This document shows, one piece after another, positions 1 through 4,947 of a stretch of DNA of 5,797 nt. Position 1 is the stretch's first letter. The number at the start of each line of letters is the position of its first letter. Under the pieces are notes generated by a model. It had not been told where the DNA came from, ran no database searches, and was given only the letters and a program-made list of their open reading frames with translations. This DNA is from an uncultured Lachnospiraceae bacterium (GTDB lineage: Bacteria > Bacillota > Clostridia > Lachnospirales > Lachnospiraceae). Location of the stretch: positions 1 through 5,797 of the forward strand of contig CABQGZ010000239.1 in NCBI GenBank assembly GCA_902463835.1, given 5' to 3'. Position numbers and translations under genes: made by a program.

Positions 1-16
1 AGCTGTAGGTACAGCT
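1..16. repeat. Short hairpin outside the left arm of the large inverted repeat
   Basis: AGCTGT (1-6) and ACAGCT (11-16) are perfect reverse complements around a 4-nt loop. The hairpin lies 12 nt outside stem A and may belong to the same structured element. It touches the window edge, so its full extent is unknown. Confidence 0.5.
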
Positions 17-28
17 TGCCGCAAAACA

Positions 29-344
29 GCCGCTTGGGCAGGCGCATGGTTTACGACTTGCAAGAATTCAGCCCCGGTGAAAAGGTGTCCTAAACCTACC
101 GCCAAAACAGCCCCAGTGAAAGATACATGCCCATACTCAGACCCTTGCAAAACGTCGGCACTTAGCAAGCGGGCTATGAAAATAGCCTGCGCGCTTAGTG
201 TCCGCTACGTTTTGGACGGAGCGAGAGCGCGTCTGATATGGGCATGTATCTTTCACTGGGGCGGGGCCGGTTGCTATATTAGGACACCTTTTCTCCGGGG
301 CGTCCCTTTCGCCGTTTAGTAAACCATGTGCCTGCCCAAGCGGC
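29..344. repeat. Large nested inverted repeat; possible structured RNA or palindromic mobile element
   Basis: Four collinear stems nest inside one another. Stem A pairs 29-54 with 319-344: 26 positions, one G·T at 44/329. Stem B pairs 71-93 with 279-301: 23 positions, one T·T at 78/294. Stem C pairs 110-135 with 237-262: 26 perfect pairs, extended past a bulged C136 by 137-142 with 231-236. Stem D pairs 148-177 with 182-214, with a few mismatches and small bulges, and closes on a GAAA loop at 178-181. Loops between A and B are 16 and 17 nt; those between B and C are 16 and 16 nt. This is seen directly and is far beyond chance. I do not recognise the family. It could be a non-coding RNA of a mobile element, a MITE-like palindrome, or a transfer or replication origin structure. 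It begins about 50 bp beyond the XRE stop and may continue past the window edge. GC is about 56%. No open reading frame in it looks real. Confidence 0.9.
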
Positions 345-358
345 GACCCCTTCGCCGC
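340..358. repeat. GC-rich hairpin overlapping the outer end of stem A
   Basis: GCGGCGA (340-346) and TCGCCGC (352-358) form a perfect 7-bp stem around a 5-nt loop. Bases 340-344 are also the outermost five paired bases of stem A, so this hairpin and the base of stem A cannot form together. On the minus strand it lies downstream of the XRE gene but is followed by TTGGGC rather than a U-run, so it is not a canonical intrinsic terminator. Confidence 0.6.
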
Positions 359-373
359 AAGAGTAACGATCTC

Positions 374-404
374 CTTGCTGCGTCAAACCCTCAGTTACAG
401 CAAG
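374..404. repeat. Hairpin spanning the XRE stop codon
   Basis: CTTGCTG (374-380) and CAGCAAG (398-404) form a perfect 7-bp stem with a 17-nt loop. The 398-404 arm is part of the last two leucine codons of the XRE gene, and the stop codon (395-397) lies in the loop. It may be an mRNA 3' end structure or the border of the structured element. It has no U-tract. Confidence 0.5.
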
Positions 405-742
405 TAATCTTCGATGTCCCCTCGCCGCGTCCGTTTTACCAGTTCCGGCTCCACGGCTTTGTCCGCTTTCACCGGCTCCGTCTTGCGTTCCGGTTCAGCC
501 GCCTTGTTATCCACAGCCTTCCGCTGCCCCGCGTTTTTTTTCCACTCCTGCCCCATAAAATCCATAAAGTCCATGTCAAGGGCGTTCAAAAGCCTGGCTA
601 TGATGTCCATATCCGCCTTGTTGCTGTCCCGGCTGATCATCGCATATAACGTCTGGGCTGGTATATCGGCTTCCCTTGCCAGCTGGTTGACATTCATGTC
701 TCGCTCACTGAGAATCTGCTTTAACCTGCTTCCTATATTCAT
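395..742 (-). CDS. Small XRE-type helix-turn-helix protein with charged C-terminal tail
   Basis: This 115-residue protein is a predicted DNA-binding regulator. Residues 5-58 fit an XRE/Cro fold: a helix around RLKQILSERD, a turn and recognition helix in NVNQLAREADIPAQTLYAMI, then ADMDIIARLLNALDMDF. Residues 66-115 form a low-complexity tail rich in Lys, Glu, Pro and Ala, ending in GDIEDYLL, with no domain I recognise. The ATG start is set by AGGAGGAG overlapping the dapL stop codon, which implies translational coupling to dapL. The coding strand has an 8-A tract at residues 68-70 containing a possible slippery A AAA AAC. GC rises from about 49% in the helix-turn-helix part to about 59% in the tail, so the tail may be acquired. 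The target is unknown; control of the dap genes or a role tied to the adjacent palindromic element are both guesses. Confidence 0.85.
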   Translation of the reverse strand: MNIGSRLKQILSERDMNVNQLAREADIPAQTLYAMISRDSNKADMDIIARLLNALDMDFMDFMGQEWKKNAGQRKAVDNKAAEPERKTEPVKADKAVEPELVKRTRRGDIEDYLL

Positions 743-745
743 AGT

Positions 746-753
746 CTCCTCCT
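746..753 (-). promoter_or_regulatory. Ribosome binding site of the XRE gene, overlapping the dapL stop
   Basis: AGGAGGAG on the minus strand overlaps the TAG stop of dapL (752-754) and lies 3 nt before the ATG, with the AGGAGG core 5 nt away. The arrangement fixes the XRE start and suggests that ribosomes finishing dapL can re-initiate on the XRE gene. Confidence 0.75.
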
Positions 754-1966
754 ACAGTGCTTTGATGCGCTCCAACGCCGCCACCGTATTCTCGTAACTG
801 CCGAAGGCAGTAAGCCGGAAGTACCCTTCGCCGCTGGGTCCGAATCCAGACCCCGGAGTTCCCACCACGCTGGCCGCCTCCAGCAGATGATCAAAGAATT
901 CCCAGCTTGTCATATTGTCCGGGGTCTTCAACCAGATATAGGGAGCATTGACGCCGCCAAATACCGTGTAGCCGGCCTCCTTCAGACCGTCATAGATGCA
1001 TTTCGCATTCTTCATGTAATAAGCAACCTGCTCCTTCAGCTGGGCTTTGCCAGCCTCGGAAAAGACAGCTTCCCCTGCACGCTGGATGATGTAGGGTGCT
1101 CCGTTATACTTGGTGCCGTGACGTCTTGCCCACATGCTGTTTAAGGATACGCCGTCATATGTCAGTTCTTTTGGAACTACGGTATAGCCCAGACGCACGC
1201 CAGTGAATCCGGCATTCTTAGAAAAGCTCTTCAACTCGATGGCACATGTTCTCGCCCCCTCGCACTCGTAGATGGAATGCGCCACATCCTTCTCGGAAAT
1301 ATAGGCTTCGTAGGCAGCGTCGTACACGATCAATGCCCCCACCTTATTGGCATAATCCACCCATTCCTGAAGCTGTGCTTTTGTTATGGTTGTACCTGTG
1401 GGGTTGTTGGGCAGACAGAGATAAATAACGTCCGGAGTCTCTTTGGGGAACTCCGGCACAAAATCGTTTTCCATGGTGCAGGGCATGTAGATCACATCGC
1501 TCCACATCCCGGTCTTCTCGTCATAGGTACCTGTTCTTCCAGCCATTACATTGGAATCCACATACACCGGATAGACAGGGTCACAGACAGCGATTCTGCT
1601 CTCCTGGGCAAACAACTCCTGAATATTGCCAGAATCAGATTTTGCACCGTCGGAGACAAAGATCTCATCGGCCAAGATCCCGCAGCCCCGAGGTTCATAT
1701 TCCGACTTTACAATGGCATTTCTTAGGAACTCATACCCAAGATCCGGAGCATAGCCATGAAACGTTTCCGCATGGCCCATTTCATCCACAGCCTTGTGCA
1801 TTGCCTCAATAATGGCTGGAGCAATCGGCTGGGTTACATCCCCGATACCGAGACGGATAATGTTTTTGTCCGGATGCGCCGCCGTATATGCTGCCACCTT
1901 TTTTCCTATCGTGCTGAACAAATAGCTGCCCGGCAGTTTCTGATAATTGTCATTCACTTTTAACAT
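752..1966 (-). CDS. dapL: LL-diaminopimelate aminotransferase
   Basis: DapL is a PLP-dependent fold-type I aminotransferase of the cytosol. It converts tetrahydrodipicolinate directly to LL-2,6-diaminopimelate using glutamate as amino donor, bypassing the succinylase and acetylase routes of lysine synthesis. The 404-residue length fits the family. The N-terminal segment NDNYQKLPGSYLF and RLGIGDVTQPI (38-48) are typical of DapL. Further marks are FHGYAPDLGYEFLR (69-82), the Asn-Pro motif LPNNPTG (185-191), the PLP-contacting YDAAYEAY (215-222), the Schiff-base lysine K250 in SFSKNAGFTGVRLG, and R384 in YFRLTAFGS for substrate carboxylate. The ATG start follows AGGAGG (1974-1979) at 7 nt. It lies 80 bp after dapF, whose enzyme takes its product, and is coupled to the XRE gene behind it. 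Nothing appears truncated. Confidence 0.97.
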   Translation of the reverse strand: MLKVNDNYQKLPGSYLFSTIGKKVAAYTAAHPDKNIIRLGIGDVTQPIAPAIIEAMHKAVDEMGHAETFHGYAPDLGYEFLRNAIVKSEYEPRGCGILADEIFVSDGAKSDSGNIQELFAQESRIAVCDPVYPVYVDSNVMAGRTGTYDEKTGMWSDVIYMPCTMENDFVPEFPKETPDVIYLCLPNNPTGTTITKAQLQEWVDYANKVGALIVYDAAYEAYISEKDVAHSIYECEGARTCAIELKSFSKNAGFTGVRLGYTVVPKELTYDGVSLNSMWARRHGTKYNGAPYIIQRAGEAVFSEAGKAQLKEQVAYYMKNAKCIYDGLKEAGYTVFGGVNAPYIWLKTPDNMTSWEFFDHLLEAASVVGTPGSGFGPSGEGYFRLTAFGSYENTVAALERIKAL

Positions 1967-1998
1967 AAGTAATCCTCCTATTGTAAGCCTTTCGGCAA

Positions 1999-2027
1999 AT
2001 TTTACATTTATGAATATTATTCTGCAA
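1999..2027 (-). promoter_or_regulatory. Candidate sigma-A type promoter upstream of dapL
   Basis: In the 80-bp dapF-dapL gap, TTGCAG (2022-2027) and TAAAAT (1999-2004) on the minus strand are 17 bp apart. The -10 matches the consensus at 5 of 6 positions, the -35 at only 3 of 6. The region is AT-rich and holds a 12-bp palindrome, AGAAAATTTTCT (2027-2038), just upstream, which could be an operator or chance. An internal promoter for dapL and the XRE gene is plausible but unproven. Confidence 0.3.
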
Positions 2028-2046
2028 GAAAATTTTCTCTCATTTT

Positions 2047-2886
2047 CTATCCATGCATTAAATCCTGCATTTCTCCCTCATAGACCTTTGTGGCTGTTCC
2101 CGTCATAAATATTTTATTGTCAGTTCTGTTCCAAGTGATATCAAGGTCACCGCCCAAAAGAGGGACAGTCACAGAATCGGCTGTATAGCCTCTTAACACA
2201 GCAGCTACCACCACCGCACAGGCACCTGTTCCACAGGCCAGCGTCTCACCAGAGCCCCGCTCCCAGACACGCATGGACAACTCGTTTTGATTTAATATGT
2301 TCACGAACTCCACGTTGGTGCGGTTGGGAAAATGAACATGATGTTCCAGTGGCGGACCAAGCTCCCCAATGTCCAGCGTTTCTACCGATTGTTCCATAAA
2401 AATCACACAGTGCGGGTTGCCCATACTGATACAGGCAAGTCCATAGCTTCCTTCCGGCAGGTCAATTGGGGGCGCGTCTTGAGGGCACGTTTTCCGATCC
2501 ATCCACGTTTCCCAGCTCGGCGCTCCCATATCCACCTTCACCTTTGCCACCTTTTTCCCTTCCAGAATAAGCTCTGTCTTACGAATTCCGGCCAGGGTCT
2601 CTATAGCAATCATTGTCTTATCTGTCAGTCCTTTTTCATACACGTATTTCGCCACACAGCGAATTCCGTTTCCACACATCTCGCCCCGGGAGCCATCCCC
2701 GTTATACATGATCATTTCAAAATCAGCTGTCTGGGAAGGCCCGATCAGTATCAATCCATCCGATCCAATGCCAAAATGGCGATCGCTTATTCTACGTGCT
2801 GTCTCCTCGGGTCGTAAAAGTGGCTCCTTCATGCAGTCGACATACACATAATCATTGCCGATGCCATGCATTTTTGTGAATTTCAC
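2047..2886 (-). CDS. dapF: Diaminopimelate epimerase
   Basis: DapF is a cofactor-independent cytosolic racemase. It converts LL-diaminopimelate to meso-diaminopimelate, the direct precursor of lysine and the cross-linking residue of most Gram-negative and many clostridial peptidoglycans. The 279-residue length is normal. The N-terminus FTKMHGIGNDYVYVD (3-17) is the family signature. The two catalytic cysteines are C71 in MCGNGIRC and C218 in ACGTGAC, one in each half of the pseudo-symmetric fold. Substrate-binding segments GNPHC (156-160), NRTNVEF (188-194) and WERGSGET (208-215) are present. Translation starts at GTG: the family N-terminus aligns from this codon, and GGGAGG (2895-2900) lies 8 nt upstream. 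The ATG between them is in another frame. It lies 97 bp after the ANTAR gene and 80 bp before dapL, together giving two consecutive steps of the pathway. Confidence 0.97.
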   Translation of the reverse strand: MKFTKMHGIGNDYVYVDCMKEPLLRPEETARRISDRHFGIGSDGLILIGPSQTADFEMIMYNGDGSRGEMCGNGIRCVAKYVYEKGLTDKTMIAIETLAGIRKTELILEGKKVAKVKVDMGAPSWETWMDRKTCPQDAPPIDLPEGSYGLACISMGNPHCVIFMEQSVETLDIGELGPPLEHHVHFPNRTNVEFVNILNQNELSMRVWERGSGETLACGTGACAVVVAAVLRGYTADSVTVPLLGGDLDITWNRTDNKIFMTGTATKVYEGEMQDLMHG

Positions 2887-2894
2887 AGGCCATA

Positions 2895-2900
2895 CCTCCC
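2895..2900 (-). promoter_or_regulatory. Ribosome binding site fixing the GTG start of dapF
   Basis: GGGAGG on the minus strand lies 8 nt before the GTG at 2884-2886. An ATG at 2891-2893 sits too close to it and is out of frame with dapF, so GTG is the start. Confidence 0.65.
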
Positions 2901-2985
2901 GGGATTCTGCTTATTTCCATTTTCTATCGAAGACTTTTCTAACTGATCTGCTCCTGGAACTGCAAATCGTTTTATCCCGCTGTAC

Positions 2986-3528
2986 TTACATCAGCCTCAG
3001 CACAATTCGGGCTGTCTCCACAAGTCCTCTTCCGCTGTCCATGCTGTTCTTTTGTATATAATGATGCGCTTCTTCCTCTGTCATTCCTTTTTGTTCCATG
3101 AGACGTGCCTTGGCCCTGGTCAAAATCTCCTGTTCCTCCGCAGTCCGCGGCCTGGGCGCAGCCTTTCTCTTTTTGCGCTTCCGCTCGATGGACTCCTCCA
3201 TTGTCTCCAGTGTCTTCAACAGCTCATACACCTTCAACGGCATTGTCAGGCACACAATATCATCGGCAGCCTTATGGCTGCACGTGTTCTGAGAATCCAC
3301 CAGCAGCATCTGAAAGTGTGGGGGAAGTTCCTGATACAGATCCTGGTAAACCATATCACGCAGCTGCCCCTGACAGACCACAACGCCGTCACGCAGTTCA
3401 TTGGCATACTGCAGAACCTGAGAACCGGAAGTGCACACCGCATTCACGGAATATCCGCCTCTGACCAGAATACTTTTTATACTCTTTGCATTTTCAAGTT
3501 TGGGAAATGCCACAATAATACTGATCAC
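2986..3528 (-). CDS. ANTAR-domain response-regulator-like antiterminator next to glnA (NitR/GlnR-like)
   Basis: This 180-residue protein has a receiver-like N-terminal domain (about 1-105), a basic helical linker (about 106-130, with RKRKKRKAAPRPR) and a C-terminal ANTAR domain (about 131-177). The ANTAR signature is clear: ILTRAKARLMEQKGMTEEEA, then HYIQKNSMDSGRGLVETARIV. ANTAR domains bind paired hairpins in nascent mRNA and prevent termination. The receiver half looks degenerate. There is no acidic pair after strand 1 (SIIVAFPKL), and the region of the usual phospho-acceptor Asp reads GVVVCQGQ, so control by phosphorylation is unlikely. It starts at GTG, 14 bp after the glnA stop, with GGGG 8 nt upstream. 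A similar glnA-linked antiterminator-like regulator is known in solventogenic clostridia, so control of nitrogen genes is a reasonable inference. The RNA target is not evident here. Confidence 0.9.
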   Translation of the reverse strand: MISIIVAFPKLENAKSIKSILVRGGYSVNAVCTSGSQVLQYANELRDGVVVCQGQLRDMVYQDLYQELPPHFQMLLVDSQNTCSHKAADDIVCLTMPLKVYELLKTLETMEESIERKRKKRKAAPRPRTAEEQEILTRAKARLMEQKGMTEEEAHHYIQKNSMDSGRGLVETARIVLRLM

Positions 3529-3542
3529 TGCTATTTCCCCGA

Positions 3543-4874
3543 CTATATCTTATACAAGTATTCTTCTACTTCCCAAGCAGTCACCTGCGCCTTGTATTCC
3601 GCCCACTCACGCTCCTTTGCCTCCATATATTTGCGGTAGATATGATCTCCCAGTACCTGCTGGATAAAGGAATCCTTTTTCAATTCCTCCATGGCCTCTC
3701 CAAGATCCCTTGGAAGCGCGTCAATCTGAAGTTCTTCCATCTCCTGGGCACTTAAGTCAAACACATTTTTGTTCACCGCTGCCGGAGGCATGATCCGATT
3801 TTTGATTCCGTCCAATCCTGCCGAAAGGCACACAGCGATCACAAGATATGGATTTGCCGCCGGGTCAGGACTTCTGAGCTCAATCCGAGTCTCCTGGCCG
3901 CGTGAGGATGGAATCCGCAAAAGGGGACTGCGATTGACCCCAGACCACGCGATATAGATGGGCGCCTCATACCCCGGAACCAGTCGCTTGTAAGAATTGA
4001 CAAGAGGGTTGGTAATCAGGCTCATTCCCTTCATGTGCTTCATGATTCCGCCGATAAAGTAGTAAGCGTCCTCACTTAAACCCATCTCTCCTTCCTCCTG
4101 GTCAAAAATATTCCTGCCATCCTTCCAGAGAGACATGTTGATATGCATGCCGGAACCATTGACACCGTACTTTGGCTTGGGCATAAAGCTGGCAAAGAGC
4201 CCAAACCGCTTGGCGATGGTCTTCACCGCCAGCTTAAAGGTCATGATATTGTCAGCTGTGATCATCGCCTCGTCATACTTAAAATCAATCTCGTGCTGTC
4301 CAGGCGCCGCCTCGTGGTGGGAGGCCTCAATCTCAAAACCCATATCCTCCAAAGTCAGCACCATATCTCTCCGTGCGTTTTCCCCAAGATCCACAGGTCC
4401 TAAGTCAAAATATCCTGCCCTCTCATTTGTCACCGTGGTAGGATTCCCCTCATCATCCGTATGGAACAGGAAAAATTCACATTCCGGCCCCACATCGAAC
4501 CGGTATCCAAGCTCTGACGCCTGGGCAATGGCCCGCTTCAAAATATATCTGGGATCTCCTTCAAAGGGCTGACCGTCCGGGCGCCTTACATCACAGATGA
4601 TCCGGGCCACCTTCCCCTGCTGCGGGCGCCATGGAAAAATAGTGAAGGTGTCCAGATCCGGATACAGATACATATCGGACTCCTCGATCCGCACAAAGCC
4701 CTCGATGGAAGATCCGTCAAACATACACCGGTTGTCCAGCGCCTTTTCCATCTGGCTCTTTGTGACAGCAACATTCTTCAAGACGCCAAACATATCCGTG
4801 AACTGCAGGCGGATAAATTCCACGTCTTCCTCCTCCACCAGTCTTATAATATCCTTTTTTGTGTATTTGCTCAT
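3543..4874 (-). CDS. glnA: Glutamine synthetase, type I-alpha
   Basis: GlnA makes glutamine from glutamate, ammonia and ATP as a cytosolic dodecamer. The 443 residues match the short GSI-alpha class. Visible signatures are MFDGSSIEGF (51-60), metal-binding E131 and E133 in GPECEFF, EASHHEAAPGQHEIDF (183-198), NGSGMHINMSLW (239-250), NRSPLLRIP (314-322) and RIELRSPDPAANPYL (330-344). R62 follows the first motif, at the position of the B. subtilis residue linked to glutamine feedback inhibition. E303 is in the flexible active-site loop. Where E. coli GlnA has the adenylylated tyrosine, this protein reads NKNVFDL with F372, so that control is absent. I chose the ATG at 4872-4874 because AAGGAG (4883-4888) lies 8 nt upstream; the in-frame GTG three codons earlier overlaps that site. 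It lies 73 bp after hisA and is followed at once by the ANTAR gene. Confidence 0.98.
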   Translation of the reverse strand: MSKYTKKDIIRLVEEEDVEFIRLQFTDMFGVLKNVAVTKSQMEKALDNRCMFDGSSIEGFVRIEESDMYLYPDLDTFTIFPWRPQQGKVARIICDVRRPDGQPFEGDPRYILKRAIAQASELGYRFDVGPECEFFLFHTDDEGNPTTVTNERAGYFDLGPVDLGENARRDMVLTLEDMGFEIEASHHEAAPGQHEIDFKYDEAMITADNIMTFKLAVKTIAKRFGLFASFMPKPKYGVNGSGMHINMSLWKDGRNIFDQEEGEMGLSEDAYYFIGGIMKHMKGMSLITNPLVNSYKRLVPGYEAPIYIAWSGVNRSPLLRIPSSRGQETRIELRSPDPAANPYLVIAVCLSAGLDGIKNRIMPPAAVNKNVFDLSAQEMEELQIDALPRDLGEAMEELKKDSFIQQVLGDHIYRKYMEAKEREWAEYKAQVTAWEVEEYLYKI

Positions 4875-4882
4875 TACAACCA

Positions 4883-4888
4883 CTCCTT
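4883..4888 (-). promoter_or_regulatory. Ribosome binding site fixing the ATG start of glnA
   Basis: AAGGAG on the minus strand lies 8 nt before the ATG at 4872-4874. It overlaps the upstream in-frame GTG (4881-4883), which therefore cannot be a well-served start. Confidence 0.7.
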
Positions 4889-4909
4889 ATTATATATCGC
4901 TTTTCGATT

Positions 4910-4935
4910 ACATGTTTCCCGAAGGGATTCCATGT
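4910..4935 (-). promoter_or_regulatory. Two-tier hairpin in the hisA-glnA gap
   Basis: On the minus strand ACATG and CATGT form an outer 5-bp stem, and TCCC and GGGA form an inner 4-bp stem around a 3-nt loop, with a 3/2-nt internal loop between. It sits 35 nt before the glnA ATG. It lacks a following U-run, so it is not a standard terminator. It could be a leader RNA element, a processing site between hisA and glnA, or incidental. The loop does not match the six-base loop with A1 and G4 expected of ANTAR targets. Confidence 0.4.
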
Positions 4936-4947
4936 GCCCAAGCAGCT

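Noticed and set aside
77..319. 80-codon open frame on the plus strand inside the palindromic region
   Set aside because: It runs through both arms of the inverted repeat, has no convincing ribosome site and shows no protein-like pattern; the base pairing explains the sequence.
29..344. Retron msr-msd, group II intron domain, or CRISPR array as the identity of the palindrome
   Set aside because: No reverse transcriptase, intron domain V motif or regularly spaced direct repeats with spacers are visible. The window edge prevents excluding a partner gene to the left.
507..515. TTATCCACA, a perfect DnaA-box consensus
   Set aside because: It is a single copy inside the XRE coding sequence, with no cluster and no AT-rich unwinding region; likely chance.
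326..797. Open frames of 107 and 127 codons on the plus strand
   Set aside because: They lie opposite the XRE gene and the end of dapL, whose family motifs and ribosome sites are clear; these are antisense shadows.
1983..2005. Bulged hairpin (GTAA/TTAC outer, GCC/GGC inner, 4-nt loop) just before the dapL ribosome site as a riboswitch
   Set aside because: It is too short for any known riboswitch class, and it overlaps the candidate -10, so it would not be fully transcribed from that promoter.
2332..2817. 161-codon plus-strand frame opposite dapF
   Set aside because: dapF is unmistakable on the minus strand; the plus frame has no recognisable domain or ribosome site.
2887..2985. Possible promoter or terminator in the ANTAR-dapF gap
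   Set aside because: TTGCAG is followed at 17 bp by TTAGAA, a poor -10, and no stem with a U-tract is present; nothing is strong enough to call.
3052..3639. 195-codon plus-strand frame opposite the ANTAR gene
   Set aside because: The ANTAR signature and gene order support the minus strand; this frame is low-complexity antisense.
4889..4894. TATAAT on the minus strand before glnA
   Set aside because: It abuts the ribosome site, so transcription would begin within or after AAGGAG, and there is no matching -35 at 16-18 bp.
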